DNA from: Microcoleus sp. FACHB-61 | GTDB taxonomy: Bacteria; Cyanobacteriota; Cyanobacteriia; Cyanobacteriales; Microcoleaceae | NCBI GenBank assembly: GCA_014695295.1 | Contig: JACJNY010000067.1 | Coordinates: 84,977 to 148,976, forward strand | Length of the DNA: 64,000 bases | Direction: 5' to 3' | Shown here: piece after piece, positions 36,882 to 47,200 of the stretch | Layout of the letters: each line of letters starts with the position of its first letter | Position numbering within the stretch: position 1 is the stretch's first letter | Notes under the pieces: model-generated | Seen by the model: only the letters and a program-made list of their open reading frames with translations | What the model was told of the DNA's origin: nothing | The model's database searches: none | Made by a program: the position numbers and the translations under genes

Positions 36882-39581
36882 TTATTTACTGTTTATGGTC
36901 TTAGTTATTGGTTCAAATAGCACGCATCTGCTTAAAAGTCGCGGTTGATTGGGTTCCACGTCGGCAGGAGGATTGGGGCTGCCGATTGTTTGGAGGCGCT
37001 TCGGGTCAGCACCTTGCCGCACTAAAGCATCTCGCACTGCAGCAGCACGCCTGAGCGACAACTGTTGATTTGTAGCAAGTTCCCCAGTTCGATCGCTGTG
37101 CCCAATTATCTTAATCTGTTTTTGAGGATATTGATCCATGAAATTTTTGACACTGGCGATGATTTCTCCGTATGTAGGGTCTAATTTTGTCGTTCCTTGC
37201 TCGAAGTAGATGCGGCTTGTAATTTTCAGCGGATCTAATTTAACTGTGCTAATCACCGATTGAACACCGGGAATTTGCTTCAGGGACTGAGCTATTTTCT
37301 GTGCGTCTGCACCGTCTCTAACTGTGCCCTCTACTGTAACTTTGCGATCGCCATACCGACTAGAAATAGAAACACCCTCTCTCTGGTTCAAAACGGCGGT
37401 AATCCGCTGCACCTCGGCCGCAGTCAAAACTGGATCTGGGGGAACATCCACAGCTACAATTCTATTATCTAATTGCAATTTCGGTGCAGTTGATGCGGCT
37501 ATTTTTGCGGCTTGTGCCCGCAATTCTTGATTTGGCAACTTGCCGGTTAGTTTTAAAGTTTTGCCATCAACTGCAACATCTAAGCGGTAAACTGCTAATT
37601 CGGGAGTCGAGGCTAAAGCTGCCACGGCATTTGCTTCGAGGCGGTGCTCAACGCTGCTGCGGTACTGATAAATTCCCCAAGGTACTAAGATTAAGCTCAG
37701 GGCCGCTAAACCGATACCCGCTATGGCGATCGGGGGTTTTGTTGATTTTTCTTTTTGTAGCGGGTCGAATAAAGTTTTTATACACGGGTGCAGCGACTCC
37801 GGTATAGTACCGGGATCGCCGTTAAACTCCTGAATTAATTTAGCGTAATTAAGGATGAGATTACTAACGGTTTGCCGCAGTTTGTTGATGAACGAGTCTG
37901 GCGGTTCTCCTTTTATCACGACTGCCATGTAGCAGTATCCCGCTACTTCTAGCATAATTTTTGAGTCGCCGTATTCAATTTGATTGAGTTCGGAAGCTTC
38001 TCCCGGTCGAACGATACAGTCGTTAACAAAGCTGCGAATAGCTGTGAGCATTCCTGCTACCATTTCTGATTCTAACTGGTAGCTTTCTGAGTTTTGAACT
38101 TCGGAAATTATTAAGCCAGATGCTTTGTGAATTAAGAATGCTGCTTGGACGGTGAAGGGTACTGATTCTTTGAGGATTAATTCAGCTTCGGAGACTCCTT
38201 GTACTTTGGAGCGAATTTTTCGCTTAAATCCTTCGACACTGATGGCATTGGACACTTTTTCATTGATTGTCTTGATAGCTTCTGCCATGTATCGGGAAAT
38301 TGTACTGCCAATTACGGGATAGAGCGCATCCACCATAGAGTTGCGCTCGAGTTTTATTTGGGCTGTAATCGCTTTGCCCATTTCCGGGGCGATCGCCTGG
38401 GCGATCGACTCTTGGTCGAGGCGAATTTGCTGTTTAATTGCCAGACCGATTTCTGGGGCGATCGCGTTAGCAATATCCGCTGGCGAATTCACTATTTGTT
38501 GAGCAAGTGCGTCGGGAAGCAGCTCAGCTATTGCCGCACTCATTGCCGACTTGTTTTCGTGAGTTTTTGCCCTAATCACTTCGTCAATAATTGGGACGAT
38601 CGCCTTGACAACTTCTTCTCTGGAATCGGCAATTTTGCGGCTGAGAATTTCTGCGATCCAAGGCAGCATCAACTCAATCAACTCTTGGGGCTCGTAGATT
38701 TGGTGCTCCAGCTTTCCTAATTTATCGTCGATTGTTGCCATCAGGTGGCGCACCCCCGGCAAATCGTTTTCTGCCAGCAAATTTTTCACTTGCTCGATAT
38801 CCGATATTTGCTCGCCAAACATCAGATTTTGCAGCCTTTCCATCGCGCTGTCGGCTTCATTTAAGTCCTGTTTAATTTGCCCTAATATTTCTGTCGGCTG
38901 TTCTCGTAAGTTGGGAATTTCTAGATCCGAAGCCACTGCAGCATCTAAATATGCAGTTTCTGGTGGCTCTGAGACTGTGGAAACTATGGGGTAATCGGGA
39001 ATTTCCGAGGGTTTTGACTCGGTTTCGGGAGCGGAAACATCCTGTAAAGGGCGATCGAACCCGTGGGATTTTTGAGCCTGTACGTACTGTAGAGAATCTT
39101 TCATTGTCAAGTTAGACAATTCCTCGACAGGCTTTGATTCCTCCTCCAAATCCGGCTGGGCGATCGCGGAAACATCTATAGTTTTAGCTGAGGAATAGTC
39201 TTTTTCCAGTTCTGAAGTGTTGAGTTTGTGAGTAGCCAACAGCAAACTTTTTAACTCGTCTGCAACAGCCGGCGTATCGCCAGACTCTGGTTTGCGATCG
39301 CCCGAAACTGGCACACTCGGCGCAACTTCCTCTGGCGCTTGCTCAGAAATACCTAACAAATCCATCAACCCGCCGAGATCCCCAGCTTGATTTTTTTCCT
39401 GGCTGCTGTCACATTCGGGCTCTGCATTTTGCTGGTTGGAACCAGCAATAATTTTGAGATCGACTAACAGATTCAGCAAGGGTTCTAGCTGGGCTGCTGC
39501 ATCGGCAGCAGACTCGTCAGGTTGAGAAACAAAACCCTCTAACTCATTTTTGTCAGCCGGATTTTCTTTCGGTAAAGCCAT
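36882..39581 (-). CDS. Membrane-anchored OmpA/BON protein with longin-like cytoplasmic region
   Basis: The 899-residue protein has an acidic disordered N-terminus (1-225), a helical middle with repeating 'AIAPEIGLAIKQQI / AIAPEMGKAITAQI' units (about 290-450), and then a domain (about 475-600; FTVQAAFLIHKASGLIISEV, EMVAGMLTAIRSFVND, YMAVVIKGEPPDSF) that looks like longin/roadblock folds. One membrane segment (616-641) follows, then BON-like repeats and an OmpA-like peptidoglycan-binding domain (about 785-892; IYFEQGTTKLDP, IIGHSDRTGE, LSLRRAAAVRDALV). The C-terminus should hold peptidoglycan while the N-terminus faces the cytoplasm, where it could regulate the GTPase encoded three bases downstream. 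I know proteins of this plan next to small GTPases in other bacteria; the functional link is inference. Confidence 0.85.
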   Translation of the reverse strand: MALPKENPADKNELEGFVSQPDESAADAAAQLEPLLNLLVDLKIIAGSNQQNAEPECDSSQEKNQAGDLGGLMDLLGISEQAPEEVAPSVPVSGDRKPESGDTPAVADELKSLLLATHKLNTSELEKDYSSAKTIDVSAIAQPDLEEESKPVEELSNLTMKDSLQYVQAQKSHGFDRPLQDVSAPETESKPSEIPDYPIVSTVSEPPETAYLDAAVASDLEIPNLREQPTEILGQIKQDLNEADSAMERLQNLMFGEQISDIEQVKNLLAENDLPGVRHLMATIDDKLGKLEHQIYEPQELIELMLPWIAEILSRKIADSREEVVKAIVPIIDEVIRAKTHENKSAMSAAIAELLPDALAQQIVNSPADIANAIAPEIGLAIKQQIRLDQESIAQAIAPEMGKAITAQIKLERNSMVDALYPVIGSTISRYMAEAIKTINEKVSNAISVEGFKRKIRSKVQGVSEAELILKESVPFTVQAAFLIHKASGLIISEVQNSESYQLESEMVAGMLTAIRSFVNDCIVRPGEASELNQIEYGDSKIMLEVAGYCYMAVVIKGEPPDSFINKLRQTVSNLILNYAKLIQEFNGDPGTIPESLHPCIKTLFDPLQKEKSTKPPIAIAGIGLAALSLILVPWGIYQYRSSVEHRLEANAVAALASTPELAVYRLDVAVDGKTLKLTGKLPNQELRAQAAKIAASTAPKLQLDNRIVAVDVPPDPVLTAAEVQRITAVLNQREGVSISSRYGDRKVTVEGTVRDGADAQKIAQSLKQIPGVQSVISTVKLDPLKITSRIYFEQGTTKLDPTYGEIIASVKNFMDQYPQKQIKIIGHSDRTGELATNQQLSLRRAAAVRDALVRQGADPKRLQTIGSPNPPADVEPNQPRLLSRCVLFEPITKTINSK

Positions 39582-39587
39582 GCGTTA

Positions 39588-40196
39588 TTATCCGTGATGG
39601 TGGCGCTCCGGCAACAGAAATTCGTTATTTAACTTATTATCAGCAACGTTTTTAAGTTCGGGCACAAATTCTGTTCCTTTGAGCCTCATGCCGAGTTCAA
39701 ACAGAATTTCTGCCATGTCGTCTCTAGACACTTTAACATCTCTGAGCATGGAAAAGCGGCGATCGAGCTCTTCAAACACTTGTGTTTTCAAAGTGCGGCT
39801 TTCTTCAGATAGTCTATCTCTGGTTTTGGAGAGTTCGTCGCGAAGCGAACTGGTTTGATTGTCTATTGCCTCGTCCAGGGCTTCCATGTTGCTGGAGAAT
39901 TTGCGGTTAACGCGATCGATTTGCTGACGGAGGTCAGCGCTTTCTTCTTGCGTGTTTGAGGTGAGCGATTTAACTTTCTTCTCTAACGAATCAACGGCCA
40001 CCTTCATTTCTGCCGACAGAACTGTCTTCACTTGTTCGATGCGAGCTTGCATATCTTGCTGCATCATGGACAAGTCGGAATCTATTTTATCGAAGCGATT
40101 ATCGTATTCTCTAAGCTGCGCTCCAAAAATTATATCGCGAATCTGGTCGATATTTCCCAGCCGTTCGCGCATTTCTTCTTTAGTTATTTCGGCCAT
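39588..40196 (-). CDS. Coiled-coil protein, first gene of the GTPase operon
   Basis: The ATG at 40196 with AGG eight bases upstream gives 202 residues; a TTG at 40370 would add 58 basic, poorly structured residues and is not preferred. The N-terminus (ITKEEMRERLGNIDQIRDIIFGAQLREYDNRFDKIDSDLS) precedes a coiled coil to about residue 155, and a helical end (MAEILFELGMRLKG). It has no membrane segment. Cyanobacterial proteins with this start are known only as hypothetical. It lies six bases upstream of the OmpA-like gene and so opens the operon, which suggests a scaffold or adaptor between the membrane protein and the GTPase. Confidence 0.75.
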   Translation of the reverse strand: MAEITKEEMRERLGNIDQIRDIIFGAQLREYDNRFDKIDSDLSMMQQDMQARIEQVKTVLSAEMKVAVDSLEKKVKSLTSNTQEESADLRQQIDRVNRKFSSNMEALDEAIDNQTSSLRDELSKTRDRLSEESRTLKTQVFEELDRRFSMLRDVKVSRDDMAEILFELGMRLKGTEFVPELKNVADNKLNNEFLLPERHHHG

Positions 40197-40366
40197 GCTT
40201 CTACCTGGAATCTCCGGAGATTGTGAGTTTAAGAACTGTGCTAGTGATTTACGAAATTTGTTGGTGGCACTAGCTTTTTTGACGGGGCGGCATTTTATTT
40301 TTTGAACTCTCACCCCTGCTTCGGGGATGGGATTTTTTAGAGTTTTGACTCTAAATATCCTGAGAT

Positions 40367-40659
40367 TCAAATTTTTGAGCCGGGTCTTGTCACCAAAAAG
40401 GGCGGTTTGCTATCCTTGCCTTGCACCAAGCTCAGAGAAGCGTAGACTTTGCTGCTATACAGCACAGCGCGGTAGGTTTTAATGTCTTGACTGACATCCT
40501 CAATGATATAGCATCTTGACAGTGCCTGATACCATAGCGCTTCAGCCACAGGCCGCAAAAAGCCGGGGGCGCGATCCACGTCCAATTATATATAAGATAT
40601 AACTCAAAAGCTGCACGGATCGCTCGCCGATCGGCTCCGAGCGATGTTGCCTTTGACAT
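40367..40659 (-). pseudogene. Possible small gene split across two frames
   Basis: From an ATG at 40659 one frame gives MSKATSLGADRRAIRAAFELYL. From 40585 a second frame gives DVDRAPGFLRPVAEALWYQAL, IIEDVSQDIKTYRAVLYSS and so on to 40367. Joined near the AT-rich stretch 40583-40600 the two would form one plausible 95-residue protein. Either there is a frameshift or only one part is real. I do not recognise it. It lies upstream of the GTPase operon on the same strand. Confidence 0.3.
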
Positions 40660-41324
40660 GAAAGCACTTATACAGTCGAACTCTGCCCCTCTCTCCTACT
40701 CGAACCCTCTCCTCTTGCGATCGCCCTATAAAAATTCATAGGGCCCGATCGACAGCGATCAGACCCAATAATATGAGAGCTTTGTTTTTTTTAACAAACG
40801 AGATGTGTTTCCGATTGAGAACTGTTACTTACTAGGGTTTACAACTTGTGCAGCTTTACTTTTAATCCGCAACCACAACTAAGTCTGACTCGACTGCGGT
40901 TTGGCTTGACTGCTCGATCGGCAGTTCGCCACTATTCCAAGTTGTGTTCGGTTAATTTCTGCTGCGCCTGGGAATCTAGACCGGAGACACCATGTCTATA
41001 TCCTCGAACTTTCTTTCTAAATATAGCGACCTCCTTTCTCTTCCTGTCCCGGTGTCTATTATTAAGTTAGCATGGCCTTTCGGAGGAGTAAAGCACTATT
41101 TGCAAAACTTGATAGGTCTTTACATTACTAAGTATAATGATATGAATCTCCAAATAGATGTAAGTTAGCACTCACGCGCTCCGAACAAAGAAACCGGGTT
41201 TTTCTACCGAGATTGAGGATTTTAAGCAAGTATTTTGGTAGAAAAACCGGGTTTCTGGACACCCGTGCGTAAGTCCTATAAATTCTATTGTTGCTACATC
41301 TTTACATACTTAAGTGTTTTTGTC
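40660..41324. other. Long gap before alaS with inverted repeats
   Basis: No convincing gene is seen. A palindrome CCCTAT...ATAGGG lies at 40724-40743. At 41189-41208 and 41237-41256 two 20-bp arms (AGAAACCGGGTTTTTCTACC and a near-exact complement) flank 28 bases; the AGAAACCGGGTTTCT motif recurs elsewhere in the window. The second arm is close to the alaS promoter region. Confidence 0.65.
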
Positions 41325-43976
41325 ATGTCTATTTCTCCTAAGTTTCTCAGTGGTAGCCAAATCCGCCAAACCTTCCTCGACTTTTATGCTCAGCGGGGAC
41401 ATAAGATATTGCCGAGTGCTTCTTTGGTGCCCGAAGATCCGACTGTGTTGCTGACGATCGCCGGAATGCTACAATTCAAGCCGATATTTCTCGGACAGCG
41501 CGCCGCCGAATCACCGCGCGCCACGACTTCTCAAAAGTGCATCCGCACCAACGACATCGAAAACGTCGGCCGCACCGCCCGCCACCACACGTTTTTTGAG
41601 ATGTTGGGCAACTTCAGTTTCGGGGATTATTTCAAGAAACAGGCGATCGCCTGGGCGTGGGAACTTTCGACGGAAGTTTTCGGTTTACCAGCGTCGAATT
41701 TGGTTGTTAGCGTTTTCCGAGAAGATGACGAAGCTTTTGCGATTTGGCGCGATGAAATTGGCATTCCGGGCGATCGGATTCAGCGCATGGGAGAAGATGA
41801 CAATTTCTGGCAATCCGGCCCGACTGGCCCCTGCGGCCCGTGTTCGGAGATTTACTATGATTTCCACCCAGAGAGAGGCGACAATATTGACCTCGAAGAT
41901 GATACCAGGTTTATTGAATTCTACAACCTGGTTTTCATGCAGTACAATAAAGATGCAGAGGGCAATTTAACACCGCTGCAAAATCAAAATATTGATACTG
42001 GCTTGGGACTGGAACGGATGGCGCAAATCCTCCAGAAAGTCCCCAATAATTACGAAACAGATTTGATTTTTCCGATCATTCAATCGGCGGCGGAAATTGC
42101 CGGGATTGATTATCACAATAGCGATGAAAAAGTCAAGGTTTCGCTGAAAGTAATTGGCGACCATATTCGGGCTGTGGTGCACATGATTGCGGACGAAATA
42201 CGCGCGTCGAATGTTGGTCGGGGTTACATTTTGCGGCGGTTGATTCGCCGGGTGGTGCGCCACGGGCGACTGATTGGAATTCAGGGCGAATTTACGGTGC
42301 GGGTGGCTGAAAGTGCGATCGCCCTTTCGGAAGCAGCTTATCCGACTGTGCGGCTGCGGGAAGCTCAAATTAAGGCGGAATTGGCAAGGGAAGAGGCGCA
42401 GTTTCTCAAGACTTTGGAACGCGGAGAGAAGCTGCTGGAGGAAATTGTCGATCGCACAAAACAGCAAACCAACCAACAAATCAGCGGTCAAGATGCTTTC
42501 ACTCTTTACGATACCTACGGTTTCCCCTTAGAACTGACACAAGAAATTGCTGAGGAACAGGGAATTACTGTGGATTTGGACGGATTTGAAGCGGCGATGG
42601 AGGAACAGCAAACTCGCGCTAAAAATGCTCGCCAAACAATCGATTTGACGGTGCAGGGTTCTTTGGATAAGTTGGCTGAAACTATCCAAGGAACTGAGTT
42701 TGTTGGTTATGCTGAGTTGTCGAGTTTAGCTGAGGTGGAAGTTATCTTGGTTGACGGCAAATCTGTCGAGGAAGCAGCCGCCGGTACTGAGGTACAAGTT
42801 GTTTTGAACCAAACGCCGTTTTATGCTGAATCCGGCGGACAGATTGGGGATAAAGGTTATTTGAAAACCGGAGATAATGGTGATGGTTTGTTGGTAAGAG
42901 TTGATGATGTGAAGAAGGAATCGGATTTCTTCGTGCATTTCGGCTTGGTGGAACGGGGAACGCTGAGAGTGGGCGATAGTATTACTGCGAAAATTGACAA
43001 TAGCGGTCGCCGCCGAGTTCAGGCCAACCACACAGCAACTCACTTATTACAATCAGCTTTGCGGAAAATTGTGGATGATTCGATTTCGCAAGCTGGTTCG
43101 CTGGTATCGTCTGAGAGATTGCGGTTTGATTTCAATTCTCCGCGCGCTGTCACAGCAGAAGAGTTGCAGAAAATTGAGGATTTAGTTAATAGTTGGATTG
43201 CTGAAGCGCACGCTGCGGTCGTTGCAGAAATGCCGATCGCCCAAGCGAGGGAAAAAGGCGCAACTGCGATGTTTGGCGAGAAGTACGGCGACGTGGTGCG
43301 GGTTATCGATTTTCCCGGCGTTTCGATGGAATTGTGCGGGGGGACTCACGTCAGCAATACGGCAGAAATCGGGCTGTTTAAGATTGTTTCCGAAGCGGGG
43401 GTAGCTGCGGGAACTCGCAGGATTGAAGCGGTTTCCGGCCAAGCTGTTTTGGACTATTTGAATGTGCGCGATAAGGTGGTGCGCGATTTGGGCGATCGAT
43501 TTAAGGCGAAGCCTGAAGAATTGCCGAACCGGATTACTAATTTGCAGAATGAGTTGAAGGATACTCAGAAACATTTGGCTGCTGTGAAGTCGGAATTGGC
43601 GATCGCGAAATCCGACCAGTTGCTGAGTGCGGCTGAGGATCTCGGCGAATTCAAAATCATTGTAGCTCAATTGGGTGATGTGGATACAGAAGCCCTGAAA
43701 ACTGCGGCGGAAAGATTGCAGCAAAAGTTAGGAAATGCTGCGGTTGTTTTGGCCTCAATTCCTGAACCGGATAAGGTAAGTTTGGTGGCAGCTTTTAGTC
43801 CTGAAGTTAATAAGAAAGGATTGCAAGCTGGCAAGTTTATCGGGGGAATTGCTCAAATTTGCGGCGGAAAAGGCGGCGGGCGACCTAATTTGGCGCAAGC
43901 TGGGGGACGCGATGCAAGTAAGTTGCAGGAAGCGTTGGAAAGTGCTCGCAATCTGTTAGTTGAAGGGTTGGGGTAA
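41325..43976 (+). CDS. alaS: Alanyl-tRNA synthetase
   Basis: This 883-residue class II synthetase charges tRNA-Ala and clears mischarged Ser and Gly. The start MSISPKFLSGSQIRQTFLDFY at 41325 is conserved; an in-frame extension to 41235 reads through the upstream inverted repeat and is rejected. The catalytic core shows KCIRTNDIENVGRTARHHTFFEMLGNFSFGDYFK and GLGLERMAQILQ. The editing domain has HTATH and CGGTHVSNTAEIG, and the C-terminal oligomerisation/C-Ala region ends GGKGGGRPNLAQAGGRD. Length and motifs are complete. The gene is followed by a palindromic repeat element at 44035. Confidence 0.97.
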   Translation: MSISPKFLSGSQIRQTFLDFYAQRGHKILPSASLVPEDPTVLLTIAGMLQFKPIFLGQRAAESPRATTSQKCIRTNDIENVGRTARHHTFFEMLGNFSFGDYFKKQAIAWAWELSTEVFGLPASNLVVSVFREDDEAFAIWRDEIGIPGDRIQRMGEDDNFWQSGPTGPCGPCSEIYYDFHPERGDNIDLEDDTRFIEFYNLVFMQYNKDAEGNLTPLQNQNIDTGLGLERMAQILQKVPNNYETDLIFPIIQSAAEIAGIDYHNSDEKVKVSLKVIGDHIRAVVHMIADEIRASNVGRGYILRRLIRRVVRHGRLIGIQGEFTVRVAESAIALSEAAYPTVRLREAQIKAELAREEAQFLKTLERGEKLLEEIVDRTKQQTNQQISGQDAFTLYDTYGFPLELTQEIAEEQGITVDLDGFEAAMEEQQTRAKNARQTIDLTVQGSLDKLAETIQGTEFVGYAELSSLAEVEVILVDGKSVEEAAAGTEVQVVLNQTPFYAESGGQIGDKGYLKTGDNGDGLLVRVDDVKKESDFFVHFGLVERGTLRVGDSITAKIDNSGRRRVQANHTATHLLQSALRKIVDDSISQAGSLVSSERLRFDFNSPRAVTAEELQKIEDLVNSWIAEAHAAVVAEMPIAQAREKGATAMFGEKYGDVVRVIDFPGVSMELCGGTHVSNTAEIGLFKIVSEAGVAAGTRRIEAVSGQAVLDYLNVRDKVVRDLGDRFKAKPEELPNRITNLQNELKDTQKHLAAVKSELAIAKSDQLLSAAEDLGEFKIIVAQLGDVDTEALKTAAERLQQKLGNAAVVLASIPEPDKVSLVAAFSPEVNKKGLQAGKFIGGIAQICGGKGGGRPNLAQAGGRDASKLQEALESARNLLVEGLG

Positions 43977-44034
43977 TCTGGGTTTTTTGTAGGAGACTAA
44001 AACTCTTTTTATCTCTCGTTTATAGCGGAGGCTA

Positions 44035-44116
44035 GATCCCCCTAAATCCCCCTTAAGAAGGGGGACTTTGATCGGAATCTTGTCCCCCCCTTCTTTAAGG
44101 GGGGCTAGGGGGGATC
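44035..44116. repeat. 82-bp palindromic element, upstream copy
   Basis: GATCCCCCTAAATCCCCCTT at the left pairs with AAGGGGGGCTAGGGGGGATC at the right, with an inner AAGAAGGGGGAC / GTCCCCCCCTTCTT pair. A near-identical copy in the same orientation lies at 47809-47889, so the pair flanks the CHAT gene. Similarity extends some 20 bases beyond each end (TATCTCTCG before; TAATxGTCA after). Confidence 0.88.
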
Positions 44117-44292
44117 GAGGCCTAATCGTCAGTTCGATCGCTTCGGTCTGCCTGAATCTCCGCAGGCTGTTACCGCATATTTTGGCCCTTACATCTGCGT
44201 CCATCCCCGTCCATCCGCCAATATCTGCGGTTAAAAACACTCTTGATTTCCCCGCAAAAAATGTAAAATCATACAAACATGAGTAGTAAAAA

Positions 44293-47200
44293 ATGAACGA
44301 AGAACGCCACCAAGCCTATCTCACCCTGATCCAATCTCTCCTCACCTGTCCCAGCGAAGAAGAAATCCCCATCCTGCAAGCCAATCTCGAATTATTAGAT
44401 GATAATTTTGCCCGATCTCTGCGAGAGTGGGCAACTCAAACTCTGGGAAAGTTAGATGCAGACAAAGCATACAATCATGCTAATATTTTATACAATTTAA
44501 ATATTGATTTTTCAAGTCTTCAGCAAGGCAGTCGGGCAAGCAACATAGAGATTGCGATTGCTTGTCTGGATATAGGATTAACTATTTTTACTCGCGAAGC
44601 TTACTCAGAAAAATGGGCAATGTTTCAAAATAGTCTGGGTAATAAATACAGTGACAGAATCAAAGGTGAACGGGGTGAGAATATCGACAGGGCGATCGCA
44701 TTTTATGAAGCAGCTTTACAAGTTCGTACCCGCGATGTTTTTCCCCAACAATGGGCGATGACTCACAATAATTTGGCAACTGCTTACCGTAACAAAATCA
44801 AGGGAGAACGGGGTGAGAATATCGAAAGGGCGATCGCATTTTATGAAGCAGCTTTACAAGTTTACACCCGCGATGCTTTTCCCCAAGATTGGGCGATGAC
44901 TCACAATAATTTGGCAAATGCTTACCGTAACAGAATCAAGGGAGAACGGGGTGAGAATATCGAAAAGGCGATCGCACTTTATGAAGCAGCTTTACAAGTT
45001 CGCACCCGCGATGCTTTTCCCCAACAATGGGCCATGACTCAAAATAATTTGGCAAATGCTTACTATAGCAGAATCAAGGGAGAACGGGGTGAGAATATCG
45101 AAAGCGCGATCGCATTTTATGAAGCAGCTTTACAAGTTTACACCCGCGATGCTTTTCCCCAAGATTGGGCGACGACTCAAAATAATTTGGCTGCTGCTTA
45201 CAGTGACAGAATCAAAGGAGAACGGGGTGAGAATATCGAAATGGCAATCGCATTTTATGAAGCTGCTTTACAAGTTCGTACCCGCGCTGCTTTCCCCCAA
45301 GATTGGGCCATGACTCAAAATAATTTGGCTGCTGCTTACAGTGACAGAATCAAAGGAGAACGGGGTGAGAATATCGAAAGGGCGATCGCCTTTTATGAAG
45401 CAGCTTTACAAGTTTACACCCGCGATGCTTTTCCCCAAAATTGGGCGATGACTCAAAATAATTTGGCAATTGCTTACCGTAACAGAATCAAAGGAGAACG
45501 GGGTGAGAATATCGAAATGGCAATCGCATTTTATGAAGCTGCTTTACAAGTTCGTACCCGCGCTGCTTTCCCCCAAGATTGGGCTGATACTCAAAATAAT
45601 TTGGCTGTTGCTTACAGTAACAGAATCAAGGGAGAACGGGGTGAGAATATCGAAAAAGCGATCGCACTTTATGAAGCAGCTTTACAAGTTTCCACCCGCC
45701 CTGCTTTTCCCCAAGATTGGGCGATGACTCAAGAAAACATTGCTTATGCTTATTGCGAACAAGGACTAATTCCAGAAGCTATAAAATGTTTTGAATTATC
45801 TTTAGAAATCTTCAAACCAGATGCTTTACCTCTTAGCTGTCTCAAAGCGGGGCGAAGTCTAGGCAATTTAGGATTTGCCGAAAATTTGTGGGAAACAGCC
45901 ATATTCGGCTACGAAAAAGCCATCCAAGCAGTCGAACAAAGCCGCGAGTGGATCACATCCGACAACCGCAAACGAGAAATCATCGAAGAAAATCTCGATG
46001 TCTACGAAAAAATGATGCAATCCTGCATCAATCACCAACAATATGACAAAGCCCTGCAAACAATCGAACGCAGCAAATCCCGCTACCTAGTCGAACTCTT
46101 CACCAACAGCGAAATCTACCCCAAAACAGCCGCCGAAACCGAGAAACAGCAACTCCAAAACCTGCGCCGCCAAATCGCCGCCTCCCAACAACTCCTAGAA
46201 ACAGAAACCCCATCTCCTCCCCCTCTTTCTCCCCCCCTTACCAAGGGGGGGCCGGGGGGGGTTCCCGAAGACTCTCCCTCACAACGCACAACCCAAACCC
46301 GCAGCCTCAGCCCCGAATATTTCCAACAAGAAAAAGCCAAATTAGAAACAACATTACAGCAACTAACACAACTGCTGGAACAGATAAAACAGCGAGAACC
46401 AGAATTCTCCCTAACTCAAAAAGTCGAGCCCATAGACATCACCAAATTCCAACAAACCTTAGACACCGAAACAGCAATCATAGAATGGTACATCGGCAAT
46501 AACTCCAACTCCGACGATAGCTGGGGCGGATCAGCCTTCATCATCACCCGCGACAGCATAAAACCACTCACATATACCACAACCGAAATAGCCGAATTAG
46601 AAACCTGGAAAAACAACTATCTCGACGAATACCGCAACCAAAAGACCAACAAAACCTGGCAAAACACCCTATCCCAAAAACTCGAAAAACTCTCAGAAAT
46701 CCTGCGACTAAACGAGATAATCGCCCACATCCCCCCCAACTGCAAACAACTAATCCTAGTACCCCACCGCTACCTGCACCTATTCCCCCTCCACGCCCTA
46801 CAATTTACCTCAGAAACCCGATTTCAAGAAAAAACCAACTTTCGCGGCTACCTCCTCGACGGCTTCCGCGCAGGCGTGAAATACGCCCCCAGCTTGCAAC
46901 TGCTGGAACTCGTAAAAAATCGCATCACCACCAGGAACTCCCCCCCACAAAATCAGCAACAACTATTCGCCCTCCAGAATCCCACCGAAGACTTATTCAA
47001 CGCCGACATGGAAGTAGAAACCATCAAAACCCAATTCAATCCGCATCAAATTTTACTCAAAAAACAAGCCACAAAAACCGCCCTCAACGAGAACCGAGAA
47101 AACCTCTCAAACGCCAACTACCTGCACTTTTCCTGTCACGGCGTATTCAACTTTGACAATCCGCTGCTGTCATCCCTAGTCTTAGCCGATTCCCTGGAAC

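Noticed and set aside
40197..40370. TTG-initiated extension of the coiled-coil protein
   Set aside because: The basic, irregular extension has no ribosome site, whereas the ATG at 40196 has one and starts the conserved-looking part.
41235..41324. Extended start of AlaS
   Set aside because: The extension is translated from one arm of an inverted repeat and AT-rich leader; AlaS proteins begin close to the ATG at 41325.
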